The notes: generated by a model from the sequence alone, not told the origin. A stretch of 64,000 bases of DNA from Atherix ibis (GCA_958298945.1 OY282607.1:32087000-32150999); one strand, 5' to 3'; positions 1 to 14,617 are shown, numbered from the stretch's first letter. Numbers and translations are program-made.

Positions 1-3000
1 TGTCCGTCTTCACTTATGGTCCGTCGGCCCAGCATGGGTAATGTGCCGCTTTTTTGTATTGACGCAGACGCTTAGTGGCGGCTGCCCAAAGTATTTTTTT
101 TCATGGTGATTGATTGAATATATTGAGAAAAAAAAAGATTTACATACCCCACAATGCATTTGAAACTTTAGATAATCTTGTCAATCACCTGAACAGAGAA
201 AAAATGAATGAACAAAATTAGCAAACTTATTATAAACTATAAAAAAATCTATTTTTTCGGTAAATTATTTTTTTTTTTTTTTGGTAAAAATTTCTTTCTT
301 AGTTGAGAGGAATTTTTTTTTAAAAATAGAAAATCACTAATGATATGAGAAAAAAAAATGCAATGATCTCTCAGAAATGCGCTGTGATAAAAAATTGGAG
401 GTGCTTTCACATACCAAAAAATTTACCTAACAAATGATAGGCTTTCTTTTCTCGATAGGGTATAAAAAACACAATTCCTTATTGTAGATTTTCTTGGTGT
501 TGTGAAAATCATAAAAACAACGCTTTACGTGGGATTCCAATTTCCAATCTTATGGTTTGAAGAGGAAACTGTGCAAAATGGATAAATGGTAAACGGAGTG
601 TAGGCAATGATCAATTGTAAAGATCACAGTGGCCAGGAATTGTCGACGGGAATTTTATAGAGGAGACTGTGCTCAGACATTCGAGCATCGGTTGCATTCT
701 TATCATAGTTGTGACGGTTGACGATGTCTTTGATATACCGCCACCGACTTCTGTCCACTACCAACAACAGCCTGGACTTTGAATTAGTTAAATGAAAAGG
801 GAAAAAAACCAACTGAGCTTTGCGTTGAACAGCGACGGGAAAAAACTCTGAAGGAAATATTCCATTCGATTTGGACTTTAGCTGATGGAGTGCACACCAC
901 AGTCGGAGCCGAAATAATGTATTTTAGATCGCGAAAGAAATTCCCAACGTCCACAAACACTAAACAGAAAGTATCTGAAGGCAAAACATTGGAAAGATTC
1001 ATAGCCTCTCTGATGTCGAAGAATCTGATCCAACTACTGGCAAAGTTATGTGGAGTCGTTGGATACAATTCGCGCCGATCCGATCCCAGAATAGTCCATG
1101 GGATTTCTTTTAGCGTTGCTAGTGCACTGATGGATTATACACACAACTATTCGCATTGTAGTCCGCGTCCAGAGAGCAATTTATCCAAAGCCATGATGAC
1201 TATTTTTCCACGACTTCTGAACTACCCGCCCGTGCGATGTCCAATTGCACAATTGCGCATCTCCAAGCAATGAACAACCTGATAACAGGGTTTAATCGAG
1301 GTAAAAATAGGAAATTTCCTCCATAAGCTCAGATCCATTCATATTAAAGTAGAGTAAGAAATGATTCTATTCACAAGAATGTTTAAATCCTTAAAGTGCC
1401 GACTACCAACGTATCGGTCAAAAGGATTAGATTGAATGAAACCATGATGAGGACTGATGGTGGTTAGCTAGAATAGTCATGACCAAAATGGAATCGGCTA
1501 CGGTGACGACAAACGATAACGATGGCGCGCAATGGATCCAATGAAAACGTTGAGGTATGCTAAAAATTTCCCAACTCAACAAGTAATGACTTTGTTAAAT
1601 AAAAACCATAAAAATGCACTTTCATCCCATTCCACATACTCGTACTCGAACTTGGTCGCGGATTCTCAAATCAATTGAACAAGTACTCATACCCATAGTC
1701 GACTGTAGGCACTGCAATCGATTAAGGCTACGTAGAATCTGAAGCCAATTTGATCTGAAAATCTTAGTGAGCCTCACAGCAAAAACTGTTAAATATTTCC
1801 TCATACAGAAAATAAAAATAGGCTACGAACCAACTGCAAGCAAATATTTCCAGTTTGTTTTTTGCTCTTAAAACACAAGAAAAAAAATTCTCTTTTTTTT
1901 TCTTTCTTTGGTCAAAATAAATCTTTTTACTCTATGATTACTCGATGATCCTTTAGAATCCTAATTTTTATCAGTAGTTTACATTAAAGTTTAATTAAAA
2001 TTTTTTTTGGTTTTATAATTGAGTATTGTTTAAATTTGAATTAATGTCATATATAAAAGGATACTCTTGATAAAAAATATTTAGAGAGCAATTCAGTTTA
2101 CAATTCGTCCTTTGAAGTTTTGAATTTTTAACAATTAAGATTAATCTTTTGGTAGGTTGAAAATTTAATAAACCAAATTATTTTTGTGATAGTTAACCAA
2201 AATTTTATTTTTATATTTAATAAAAGTGGTTGAAAAAATATTTTCCCATTATTGAATGGACACTCAAAATTAAACGGATTCCTTTGAAAATATTAAAAAA
2301 CTTTTAAAAAAAATTGAGTTTTCCCATAGAGTTTTTTTTATGCTGCTATAAACATATTCGTTCTCACATACAAAACGGATTCTTCCCGTAGAGGGTGGAA
2401 TTTTTACAGCCGGAAATCCTAACCACATACTTAACCATCTGTCAGTTAGAAAAACAAAACCGACAAAATTAAGGACTTAATGTGCTATAGGAGACTGATA
2501 CTAAAGGCGGTTTGTGGTCTCTAAATTTATAGATGTTCCATTAGTAATTTGTCTCGATTGCCGATGTAAAATGTCCAAATGTCGATCAAAGATGGAAGTG
2601 CTCGTCCTGGTGGTGACCAATCCTATTCAGTCATTTTTGTTAAAACAAAAGTCTAGTAGATAAAAATAGATAGATCGAAGAAAGGGGAGGAATGGAAAAA
2701 GAATGTGAAATAAAAGTACAAGAAAAACTAACTAGAAAACAAGCAACCCCTAACCTTCAATTTAATAACAGTCCACATTCACAACGATTCAATGATTACC
2801 TGCCTTTGGGGTCAATTCTAGGTCCTAGCCTTTGGCTCGATTCGCTCAAGTCAGCAATAATTATCGACGATTCCTTCTGACTGTGCAATGTGTTATCGTT
2901 AATCCCCGATGTTGATAGTGTCAGTCGTATTCGTAGTCGTGACGACGTTGTGCACAAAGAATTGATGTGTGGAAACCGCTCTTTGGCCATTCTGCCATTT

Positions 3001-4318
3001 TTCTGTTCATTGCATGACATCCTCTCGCAAACTCAAAAGGAGGCCGAATCAGACAAACTTTCAACTGAAAACCAAACCGATTGCAATGCTTCACTGTTCC
3101 CGGTGGCCAATTATTATCAAATTGAATCGTGACTGTCTTTTCTGTCGGTCAAAATGTGTGCAAGTATTTGGAATGTTTCGGACTCAAACGTGTAGCACTC
3201 GGCTACCTACTACTCGTATAACTCAGGTTCTACGTTCTTTATTTAGGTGGAAATAACTAAATTCGCTTTTAAATATAATAGAACAAAGTGCTTTAGATTA
3301 GTTTCGAAATTTGTTTCTATTTCGTGCAATTAAATAGCGAAACCTGATGTACATGATCCTTGCTGGCAAGTGAGAAGCCAGTGATGATGCGTCACCATCA
3401 ATCAGTGACAAATTCTGAAAATCTTCAACTGTTTTTATTTGTTATAATTGTGACATGAAAACGGTTAATAATATACAATATAAAAAGTTTCCATGAAAAC
3501 TAGAAGTTGGATCAGAACGATCCATAGATGAAAGTGTGCTTCGAAGTGGGATCAGGGAGTTATTACTAAGATTCGAAATGAGTCCAGGCACATGGCGTAT
3601 TTTACAAACCATTACTTCGATGTTCAGAAATTGTCATGTTTGAGCTTTTTTCTGATTTTACTTTTTTTTCCTTTTTCTATTTTTTTTTTTTTGTAGCAAA
3701 GAAGTCAAGGTGACCATTTACCTACATTTCGCTTAACTGATGGCCTGATGACAATTTCGTGCACAGTCGCCATAATTATCCGGTGACCTCTCCTTCGAAA
3801 ATTAGGCGGATGATGATGGAGCGAACTTTTGCCAGTTTTTTGAAATATTCACAAAAAAAAATTATATTGTATTAAAAAACAAACAACAATTTTGAATATT
3901 AAAAAACTAAAAACATATAATTGCGACTGCTTTTGAAGTGTTCAGAAGCTTTTATTTCCACTCACAAACGTGGAGTCCATTTTCCTCTCTTTTCCTATCC
4001 CATCCCAGCTATTTCAGCCATTTCAGTATTTTTACTTCTTTTTAAATAGTAAAAGCTTTTTTGTCGAGTTTTATAAAGTTTTTATTTTTCTGTTGTTTTT
4101 TTTTTTTTTTTATTAATTTTTGTTTACAAAGTCTAAGTTGAATTTATAGTTTTGAAGGTATGTATACGCGATGATGTGTTTTTTTTTTTGTTGACACAAT
4201 TGGACTTTTTACTTATTGTTATCAACATTTTTGATTTGTCACGAAAATAAAAGTGTTTTTTGGCGTGCCACCTGAAAAAAGTTTTGTGTAGCCAAATAAT
4301 CGGATAGTTGAGTAAACT
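1..4318. other. AT-rich DNA, no gene recognised
   Basis: I see long A/T homopolymers and no recognisable gene or mobile element. An open frame of 127 codons on the plus strand (890-1273) overlaps one of 94 codons on the minus strand (784-1068). Neither resembles a family I know, and overlapping antisense frames of this size can arise by chance. The stretch around 600-1300 is somewhat richer in G+C than its surroundings, so a non-coding exon or old repeat is possible, but nothing shows it directly. Confidence 0.5.
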
Positions 4319-4388
4319 GATGGATGGATAGATTGGATGAACGATTGGATGAATGGACGGATGGTTGGATGGATAAGTAATGGATGGA
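4319..4388. repeat. Degenerate GGAT-type microsatellite
   Basis: About 70 bp of imperfect tandem copies of a GGAT/TGGA unit, with variants such as GATTGGAT and GGACGGAT. The open frame on the opposite strand, rich in His, Pro, Ile and Ser, is a translation of this repeat and not a gene. Confidence 0.8.
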
Positions 4389-5339
4389 AAAGCCAGAAGA
4401 AAATATGGCCGTGCTGATAGATAAATTTACCGAGCAATACTTTGAGGAGAGAGAGGGAATACAGCCAAACTCGTACCATCATCAGTTACTTAGTGAGGGA
4501 CTTCCAACAAATACTAAAAGTTATTCAAGGTTGTATTTACACTATCAGTAGTACCTGAAAAGCCCAGTTCAGCTGCCCAGAAGAAGAGAAGGGGTTTATC
4601 GGGAGTGTTTTTACAATAATTGGTAAAGGTGCCAGTATAAATATATATTTTTTTTGGAGTTTTAACTCTGCGATATCAAAACATTTACAATTCGACACGA
4701 AAATTCACTTTATTTGAGAAGGGAAATTTTTGTCGTCGAAATAATTGCGTTGTGGGATGATATTTAAAAGAGGTTTTATGTTTTGTTTGGTAATTCGTCA
4801 ATATAAAACATAAAATACAACAACAACAAAATTTTTTTTTTTTGGATACTATTCGCCAAAATAATGTAGACACTATCACTAAAAACTTACCAATAGCATA
4901 AAAATAATATTTCGAAAATAATGTAATTTTGTTAAGTTAAACTTTTTGTTGTTTTTGATGAAAAAATAAAGAAATTTCGCTTCGTAATATTACCGACGAC
5001 CGACGACCATTCATGTTTGATTGTTTTAATAATTTCTTCTTCGGTTATTTTCTGGATTTTTATTTTTTATATAATTCTTAAATATAGATTTTTTTGTTAT
5101 AAGGAAAAATATGTGTTTTTTTTCTAATTTTTTTTTTTTACTAAGAATAATTTATAAAAAGGGAGGATTAAGTTTTGTTTATAATGAAAAATTCCAATGA
5201 CGCAATGTTCTTATTATTAAAATGTAATTTGTTGGGTTTTTATTATTGGTTTATTGAAAGTCATACTAAAAGATGCTTTTGATAATTATTAATTTTATTT
5301 GAGAATATTTTTTTTTAGCCTATTTGTCGGTTTTTTTTT
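4389..5339. other. AT-rich DNA, no gene recognised
   Basis: Long poly-T and poly-A runs with only short open frames. I see nothing that I can name. Confidence 0.5.
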
Positions 5340-5760
5340 TAGAAGGATCCATATACATGAGACGGGGGGCCACTTTGTAATACCAAGACTATGATTGGGC
5401 CACTGTTATTTGCTGAAAATATGTGGAATAGTTTTTTTGTAGCAGAACGCCACAGAGTTGGCAGATAGGACTTGTGTGCTTTCTAAAAACGATGTGAGGG
5501 GTGAGAACAGTATGCCTTATACGAATTCTTAGCATTTTGACACCCAGAATTTCGGTAAGGATGTTGATGTGACCACCGGATGATAGTTTCTCCGCTCATT
5601 TCCCATAATTGTCGAGAAAATTATGTAGAATCTCGTTGAGTATAGGACCATTCTGTGGGTCGCAAATCAGTTAAGATGATGATGTTTTGGTCTTTGAAAA
5701 AGCCGATAACAATTTCAACCGCTACAGATCCCCATATAACGGAGCCGCCATGTAGAAAAA
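5340..5760 (-). pseudogene. Possible LINE RNase H remnant
   Basis: This stretch is richer in G+C than its flanks. Read on the minus strand across several frames it gives pieces that resemble the RNase H region of a non-LTR retrotransposon. There is a stretch like the TDS strand (IIILTDLRPTEW) and, further on, a tryptophan followed by a GHINI block, which recalls the W-x-GH-x-x-I motif before the last catalytic acid. After that comes a Cys-containing block (PICQLCG). Stops and frameshifts interrupt everything. The resemblance is by eye only and could be chance; a protein search of the six-frame translation would settle it. Confidence 0.2.
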
Positions 5761-8700
5761 AAGCCCACAATGACGTAAATAACTGAAAAGAAAATTGCAT
5801 TGAGGTCGATTTTTAACCGCATTTGTGAACACAAATAAATACTCTTAGAACACTTCCGACTGTTCGAGAAGAATCTTTCAGTAGATAGACTAGTTGATCT
5901 CTAAGAACTTATTTAGAGACGTAGATACTATCAACATAGCTCCCAACGATAGCTTCTAATCTGGAGGCGAAAGGGAATTGTGAAAGCGTACAGAGAAAGT
6001 GAAGTGATAAGAAGGATGAATTTCATTTCAAGCTAGGATGGTCAAAATAGTTTTTAGAAAATTATGGGGGGATTATTAGTAAATAATCAGGCTTTGTGAA
6101 GATGAAGAAAGATGGGGGTTTCGACCAGATGCGATTAGGATTGAGTCCACCAGAAAAGTTCGATGTACCGTACAGACTTGTTGGATTAAACGATTAACCA
6201 TTGCCTTGACTGGCCTCAACTCTGCAATTAATATTCTGATGCATGTAGTGAAAAAATAAAGAACCGTTCCATAGAGATCTTAAAAATGCGTTTGTTACTC
6301 TAATTACCGCATTTTGCCTAACTTTCATTGATTCTGTCAATAGTATTATTGATCTGTAAATTTCGGGGTGGAGACAGACTGGTCTTAAAGATGAAACATT
6401 TGTCCTACAATCGCATATCCAGTAAATGTGCAGACATGGTGGAATTTTCGTAGAAATTTTTCTCACTCCAAGCCTTCACTTTGGTAATAGTCCCGCCGAT
6501 CTAGTTTAGAGTATATTGGAGGTTTGTTCCAGTCGCTAGTACAAAAATATTATCTGAATGCAGGAAATGTTCCTAAATAATATTATTAATTTAATTAATA
6601 TATCTTTTCTAAATCGTTTCTTTTGCTATAGATTTTACTACAATTAAATCGGCTAAACAATTATTAACTGTGATAGAAATATTAAAAAAATACCCAAAAT
6701 TATTTATTTAAAATCATATCACTTGATTAAAAATATAGAAAAATAATTTTGTTAATAAACAATTTTACGAAAAAATATCCTCTTTATAAGAAAAATTTTA
6801 ATATATTAAAAACAAATTACATTAAAAGTGAAAAAGAAAAATATTAAAAAAGAAAAATATTCCATATTTTATATAATGTTTTCTAGAAAGTGTTTTTTTT
6901 TGCTTCTTTAAACTCTCAGATTATCGATGGAATTTGAAACGGAAAACTGAAAGTAATATTATTAAATGAAGGTCATTAAAGTAAAGTGGAAGAAAAAAAC
7001 CAAATACAAAACAGAACAACTATAAATGTTGAATGAGAATAAATTTTTTTTTTACAATCTTTTATTTAATATTGCATATTAATTGTTGTATTTGAAATGT
7101 GAACTTTTATGTCCCGTAGTAGGTATAGGTAGTAAGTTGCATATTTGTGACTCTAGATTTTGCTGTGGTTGAACTAGTCCATAAAATCTTATTAGATGTT
7201 CTTGAGTACGGAGGCCACCAACTATGAACTGGCCATGTGTATTGGAGAATAAGTATTAGTAAAGCAAATTTGCGGAAAACGTTCACAACTGAATATCAGT
7301 GTTGGTTTTAGAAGAATCTCAATCCATCGTCAATGAATATTTATGGGACTTGTATTCGCAGTACTTGTAGTATAACCGACGATGTGTGTGGTTCTAGCAT
7401 TTATAAAGCCTTTCTTGACTTCCATGCCATATTGTGTTGAGCAATCGAAAGAAAATGCACTTCAATTCCACAGCTACACTGCACACCACCATATAACATA
7501 CAAACCGTGCAGAATGATTGTTGGTGACGACGACTTTCAGATTTTTCCATTGCATCTCATTTCGATTTCGCGGGAATTTTATCGCGCGATTAATTTCATT
7601 AATTACTCTGTAATGCTTACCACAGAGTTATGTACGTCAATTGTTTTCATTTCTTATGTAAGATAAAGCAAAACTTAATATCGAACTGGGTTTAGGGGCT
7701 AAGAGGACTGATGTTCACAATTAACAACAACAACAAAAAAAAAGTCACTGAGAATTTCAGATATTCCGGCGATTCTACGATGACCACATTCTGTTATGCC
7801 CATAGTAGGATATGGAGGGTGCGAATTTGTGACAACCAATGGGTCGTGATCAGTTTTATTTCCAATAACAATTTTACATTCTTGAAAATTCCACAAATAC
7901 TCCAGCAGTAGTACGTTAATCAAATTCTTTCGAATTTTTCTCTAATTATTCTCTAACCTCTCTACATGATATCTTATCCAAACTCCCTTGCCCACAAATG
8001 GGTAATCCCCAACATTTAGTTTTATCATCATTTATGGTCTTAAACAATTGTTTTGTGTGTAAATTTCTTCAATTTATTCTCCAATAAATCAATCATTATG
8101 TGATTTTAACACTTTTTTATTGTAAATTTGCTCAGCGAATTTGTAAACAATTTAAATTTTACACATTGGGGAAAATCTTCAAATATGATAAATATTTATG
8201 CCATTTATAGTGTAAACTTCTCTCTTGGCAATATCGACAATTTACTTTTTGTACTTCAAGGGAAGTGTTTAGACATTTTAATCACAATTTAGAAGAAGAA
8301 AAGAAAATTAATATATAAAAAATGCTGCAAAATTGATATGAATCTTTAACAGAATTTTTTTAAAAATAAGCATAAATTATTCCTAATTATTCAAATAATC
8401 CTTTTTTGCTTCTTTCTTACCTAATAATATAAGAAAATAATAAAATATCCAGTCTAAGAGGCTGGTAAAATACTAAAATGTACAATTTTAATAAAAACTT
8501 TCCGTTAAAAGTTGAAAATTTTAACAAAAACATATTAACTTTAATATAAAAATAAATTCGAAATGTCCCAGAAAAATTTCAAAGAACAAGCCAAAACATT
8601 ATTTACTTATGCACATTAGAGTATACTATATATTCTGCCTAATATAATAATTTAAAGACAAATATTAGTAATTTCAGTGATTCTCAAATCATTTCCTCCA

Positions 8701-11700
8701 CAAACCCTATTATTAGTCTTGTTTTTTTTTTTTTTTTTTGATGTTGTGGTTTTTATTTATTTACTTTGTTAATACGTCTTGTTTTTATTATATTTGGTGT
8801 TAATCGATTAAATTCGTCACTATATAATTCTAAATAATATAAAATAAATCATCGTCGGCAAAAGTTTCAGGAGCAAATTAAACCAGACCGCCGCCGTAGC
8901 CATAGCATAAACACGTAAATCACATAAATTTACTCTAAAATTGATTTAATTGCTCGATGGAAGAGAAAAAAACGACAGACAACAAAACCCAACAAACGCC
9001 AGAAGCAGAGCAGCGAAAAATTCCCCATTCAAGTTGACAATGAAGAAAATTCTCAGTTTAATACCTTGTGCGCCATCTGCTGGAAAGTAGATTTTTGGTA
9101 ATGCAGTTCGGACGGTTGATGCATGAGAAAATTCCATTTTCACGTTTTGTTCCAAGAAAACGCAAAATTTTTTATTAAAAATAAATATTTTTTTCAAATT
9201 TTTAAATATTACATTTTAGAAATATCTATATTTTTAGAAAAATAAAAAATTTCCAGGATTTTACTTTTCCAATAAATTAATTAATAACTTTTTGAGTTAA
9301 AGATTAAAAATTTCTAATACGATTTCGCAAGATAATACATTTTTTTTTCTTAGATAAAAAAAAAATAGCTGAAAAAATAACATTCACATAGAAAAGAAAT
9401 ATGGTTAGAAATTATATAAGGTGGAAATTATTGTATGTATCGGTTAATATAAAATTAAAGCCAATATTGAATGATAAATAATTATTTGAAGCTATCGAAC
9501 CTATCGAATTGTACGTGAGTATCGTTCCAACAAGATGAATATATGGCGGAGGTGTTATCATCGATCAAAGACGATTCCGCTAGGCCCAGGCTTACGAATC
9601 TGTAATGGGAGTCACCATATTGCATCATAGCAACGACATGAAAGCCATTCCCATCCGTCACTCTTGTTACTATGATATGGAAATTATCACAAAGGGAATC
9701 TGACATTAAAAAATCACTTCGTTTTGTTCAAATCAATGCAGTTTGAACGTTTATCGTGAATGGGGTTTTGTTTGGGGTCTCAAGACGTTACCTCTAATGT
9801 CATAGGTGGTGCAGGTTTAACAAAAAAGAAAAACCGCAGGCACCAGAATTGGTCATTAAGATTGTAGGAATGAAGTGGAATCGAATGCAAGTGCCAGTAT
9901 CAATAAGAAAGGCGGGAAAACCACCCGATTGTGACTGCGATTACGAATCCGATTGCGTCGACAACTTGGCGAGTGGTCCGAGGTGGCGCAATTTTGTGAC
10001 CGATTCAATCGGAAAGTCATGATATGTGTAATTGGCGGTTGTTGGCTAAAAAGAATCGTGATCGTATGATCATTTAAAAATAGAGAAAAATCGTGTTGGA
10101 AGTGTCCTTGTCAAGATAATTCTGATCTTGCACATCCAACACCAACGAACACAATGAGCGGTGGAGAAAATGTTTTTCCGATAATCGAAGCATTCTTGGC
10201 GCAGTCAATTCCGAAGTTCTTGGTTGTACAAAGGCAGAAACGAGATCCCAACAATCCTAAGATGATCATGCACCTCGGCAGTATCATGCTTCGCCATTTT
10301 GTTAGCGATATAGCGTATCGAATATCCAATAATGAACACGATGCCGAAACGATATATCACCGATGAAAGAAAGAACGGTTGAGCGATGATAATGCTGGAG
10401 TGCAAGAAAGAAAGGGATGCCCTATACAGAATGGTGGGAGTATGTTGTAGGTACAAATGGAAACTAATGCACCTTCTTGTTCTTGTAAACAGCTCCAAAG
10501 TAAGTCTTTTCTTTCTTTCCTGTTTAGTTCAGGTTATTCTGCTTCACTCCATTCTCTCTTGGGGCAATTTCGTTTCTTTGCACCTCTTCCGATTTGGCAT
10601 CTTCACAAAATCGTCTTCATATGTTTTTAATTATAAGCAAACCCAATATAAAGGCACCACACTCACACGGGTTGAGCTTCAACAGTTCGTGCAGCGTGTT
10701 CAAAAAATATTTTTTCCTTTCTCGCATGTTAGTTCCACGATTCTTTCATGTTAGTTTCACGATTTAATGACTTTTATTTTCATTTCGGATATTCTTGGCA
10801 TCTTACGTCCGGTCTTTTGGCGGGCATCACGCATCTTGTACCTTTTTATCTGAAAATTCATTGGTAGACATTGCCAGAATCGAACAATTTCTTATGGTAT
10901 GGCACACAGCATAGACTGGGATTTTAGCAAGTCAGCGTCAGCTAGCTATGGGATAGTCATTATATTATTTTTTTTTTGTTGTTGCATTGTATTTTGTAGT
11001 CAATCACTAAAGTTAAACGCCATTTTTATTCGCATTACTATTCTTTAGTCGAATTCTTAGCTTTGGTAAAAAGCATTTTTCTACATAGTTGTGTGCCCTG
11101 TAACTTTTTGTACAATTTATATACAGACAAACTGCCAATGTTTAAGTGCGTGGGAGAAGTTTGGTCGCCATTTTGTTTAAATTTATCAAAGTGTTTTTAA
11201 TATATCTAACTGACATATAAAAACTAGGATTATTATATGAAAAATTGAAAATAAAATTTTTCGGGACTGGTATTTTTAACATTCTTTTAATTTTTTTATG
11301 GAAGTTTATTTTTTTTTTGGCATTTTTTTGGCTAATCAAATTTTTCAAATTAATTAGTATAACCCAGAATATAAATATTACAAAAAAATAAAAAAATTCC
11401 TTCACGACAAAATTTGTTCCTTATTTCCCTACCGCAAAAATGGCTATCTGATTACGGTATAATAGAATAACTCCTGGTAAAGCTTATTTATGGGATTTTC
11501 GAAAGCACAAATAAATACAACCATTCACAAAATGGCAATGTACATTTTGCAAGATATTATTTTTTAAAAAATCTAAAAAAGAAACACGACCACCTCTAAT
11601 ATGATGACGAAAATGATTTTTCTATAAGGACTTTTATCATACTAATAGTACAAAACCTTTTCGACATTTTCTTTAATTTATTTAAATAACTTATTTACAA

Positions 11701-12262
11701 CAATAACAAAAAAGTAATTATTTTTAATAGTACCGAGATTATATTATGTATTATAAATAGCGTGAATAGTTTCACAAAAATTTTCTTTTTACAAATAACG
11801 TAATGCTCGTGTGGTCGCCATGGTCAAGTTTTCAAAGTACACAACATTACAAATCCTATACACAATATATAAGGGCATTTATTTCATATTGAAACTCTCA
11901 GGACTTAATATTTCCCTTTGCTATTCACAGTCCCCTCCTCATCGCAACTACACAAAAATTTACGAAAAAAATTTTTATAATTTTTTTTCCTTATTTCCTT
12001 TTTAGATATTTTATTTTTCATATTTTTTTCCGGTTTCATCAGGCCACATGGTTCATATTTTATTTTTTTGCCGTGGTTCACTTTGATTGCATGCATGCCA
12101 TAAGGTTGTGCGTTTCGGCCCTTTACGTACACAGTCCCCATTAACTATGGATGGCTTCCATGACATGTCGGTCACGTAATGTAATGTCTGTTTTTCTTTC
12201 TTACCCTATGATGCTAAAATGCCCAGAGAGGGAGTTCCTGTCTAAAAGCCACAAGCCGTCTC
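5761..12262. other. Unassigned AT-rich DNA
   Basis: No recognised gene or mobile element. Minor points: a 74-codon minus-strand frame at 9482-9706 has a fairly balanced amino-acid composition but matches no family I know. Overlapping frames on both strands at 10111-10754 are partly hydrophobic and equally anonymous. The block 9700-10900 is less AT-rich than its neighbours and may be an old, unrecognisable repeat or an exon. The rest is dominated by A/T runs. Confidence 0.4.
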
Positions 12263-12318
12263 TATTTATTTATTTATTTTCTATTTTTTCCTTATTTACT
12301 TATTTATTTGTATTTTTC
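12263..12318. repeat. (TTTA)n-type simple repeat
   Basis: Several TTTA/ATTT units in a row, interrupted by a short C-containing segment and then resumed. A simple-sequence repeat. Confidence 0.7.
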
Positions 12319-13412
12319 GTAGTACTGGTATCCTTATCTTCCACTATACACACCTTGTGAACTCTCCTTTAATTTTTTCTCGAATCCTAACAATTCGTAT
12401 CGATAATTCTCCCTGTACATGCTCTCTTTCCATCTTTCCAAATGTTGAACCCTTACTTATACTATTCCAAGCCCACCACCAACTTATCTCTGCTCCACCC
12501 TTGTTTGATACTGTAACGATTTCATTTCCAAATTTCCCAGTATTTTCTTCCAAACGATTTTCGATTTTGCTTTGTGTTCTGTACTTTTGTAAATAACTAA
12601 ATAAGGGTTGAATTAAGTTGAGACTTTTATGCTCGAATAGTTGAAAACTTCAGCGATCTCAATTAAGGACACACGATGTTTATGTCTTGAATTTTTCATT
12701 AGTTTTTTTATTCCTTTTCAGTTCAAAAAATATTGAACTTTTTCTTGTACATGATGAAATTTGTAAATTTCCTTTATTTTCTTAGAACATTTTTTTTCCA
12801 CTTAGAAATAAGAAAAAAAATTCGACTTTCTTGAGCAGTCGTACATTTTTCTCTTTCTTCAAAAAGGCTCATTTTGGTAAATTTACGGTTTGATTCGTGA
12901 TTTTTATAAGTTACATTTGTAAATCGAATATTTTATTCGAAAATCATCATATAATGAGTGTGATTGATAAAAATTTAAACAAAACTACTTAATTTGTTTG
13001 ACTTTTAGTTGCTTCCATTTTGGGGGTTAATTTTTTTTTTTTTGAATTTATTTATTTATTCATTTTTTTTTTGTACTCTACCAACTTCAATAAATACATC
13101 GTTAGAATAAATAATAAATACTTCAAATCAAATCAAAGATATAGATTTGTCATTTAATGTAATTTTCGATGTCAATCAGAATTTTATCAATACCCAAAGT
13201 CTGCATTTAAGAACTCAACAAATTTAGATTTTATTAAAGGTCATTTCTAGTAATACTAATACTAAAATATAAATCCTTAGAGTCAGGATAATGAAGAATA
13301 TTTGGCGATAGCTAAAGGACATCCCACTACATCGTCAATTGGATTCAAACTTAAGATAACTCCAAAGTGAAAAGTGTTTGTCGAGGTAATTTTCTAATCT
13401 ATATTATTTTTA
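12319..13412. other. AT-rich DNA before the first mariner
   Basis: No gene recognised. Overlapping short frames on both strands around 12340-12600 look like chance. Confidence 0.45.
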
Positions 13413-13414
13413 TA

Positions 13415-13445
13415 TTGGGTTGTCAACTAGGTTATTGCGGATTTT
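13415..13445 (+). repeat. Left TIR of the 13.4-kb mariner
   Basis: A 31-bp terminal inverted repeat matching the right end (14661-14691) at 27 of 31 positions. It is preceded by a TA. Confidence 0.9.
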
Positions 13446-13598
13446 GTCAATAGATGGTATTAGCACATTCTTTTCTTATGTTAACGTATTCAAAGCACCT
13501 AACCTATATTGTTTTCTTGTTGTTTGGATTTCCACCTTTAATTTAGTAAAAAAATGTATCGTTTAGCTATTTAGTTTTGTTTTCATCCAAATTTAAAA

Positions 13599-14617
13599 AT
13601 GGAAGGACAAGACGTGCATTTTAGACATATTTTATTGTATTATTTCCGAAAAGGTAAGAACGCATTGCGGGTACATAAGAAGTTATGTGCCGTATATGGG
13701 AATGAAGTCTTGAAAGAAAGGCAGCGTCAAAATTGGTTTGCTAAATTTCGTTCTGGTGATTTTTCACTAAAAAATGCGCAACGATCGGGTCGGGCCGTCC
13801 AGTTGAAGTTGATGAGAACCATATCAAGGCTTTATCGATTCAGATTGTCATAGCACAACACGTGAGATGGCAGAGAAGCTCAATGTAGCGCATACATGCA
13901 TTGAAAAAAAATTAAAACAGCTTGGCTATGTTAAGGAACTCGATTTATGGATTCCTCATCAGCTTAAGGAAATTCATTTGACGCAACGCATTAGCATCTG
14001 CGATTCGCTCCTGAAACGCAACGAAACGGATCCATTTCTGAAACGACTGAGAACTGGCGACAAGAAGTGGATAGTTTACAACAACGTTGTTATTCGGAAA
14101 CGATCGTGGGTGATGCGATATGAACCACCTCAGACGACATCAAAGCTGAGATGTACCAAAAGAAGATTATGCTGTCAGTTTGGTGGGATTATAAAGAAAT
14201 TCTGCACTTTGAACTTTTGCCAAGAAACTAAACGATTAATTCCACCGTGTATGTTCAACAACTCGTAAAACTGAGCAATGCAGTTCAAGAAAAGCGGCCA
14301 GAATTTGCAAATCGAAGGGTGTTGTTTTCCAGCATGACAATGCAAAGACGCATACATCTTTGGTCACACGCCAAAAATTATATATCTTGTCACATCCACC
14401 ATATAGCCCTGACCTAGAGCCTTCAGATTACCATTTATTTTGTTCCATGCAGAACTCCTTAAATGGTAAAATTTTTAATGACGCTGATGATGTAAAATCA
14501 CATTTAATTCAGTTTTTTGCTAGCAAAAGTAATAAGTTTTACGAATACGGAATTATGACATTGCCTGAAAGATGGCAAAGGGTCATCGACAAAAACGGAC
14601 AATACCTAATTGAATAA
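13599..14617 (+). pseudogene. Mariner transposase, frameshifted (DD34D type)
   Basis: A transposase remnant in three frames: 13599-13853, about 13867-14268 and about 14282-14617. The first block begins with an ATG and carries the N-terminal helix-turn-helix region, with QNWFAKFRSGDF and RSGRA motifs typical of mariner. The second block has the first catalytic Asp in TGDKKWIVYNN. The third has the second Asp in QHDNAKTH and the third in SPDLEPSDYH, then a normal C-terminus. Only 29 residues lie between the second and third Asp, where the family has 34, so about five codons are missing there. With two frameshifts as well, no working enzyme is possible. The stop lies 44 bp before the right TIR. 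Confidence 0.9.

Noticed and set aside
784..1273. Overlapping frames of 94 and 127 codons on opposite strands
   Set aside because: No recognisable family, no splice context, and antisense overlap of this size is expected by chance.
2692..3256. Several overlapping frames of 62-95 codons
   Set aside because: They overlap in different frames and on both strands, and none shows a motif.
4222..4482. 86-codon minus-strand frame rich in His, Pro, Ile and Ser
   Set aside because: It is a translation of the GGAT microsatellite.
10111..10754. Hydrophobic overlapping frames that could suggest a membrane protein exon
   Set aside because: Both strands are open over the same bases and no receptor or transporter motif can be seen.
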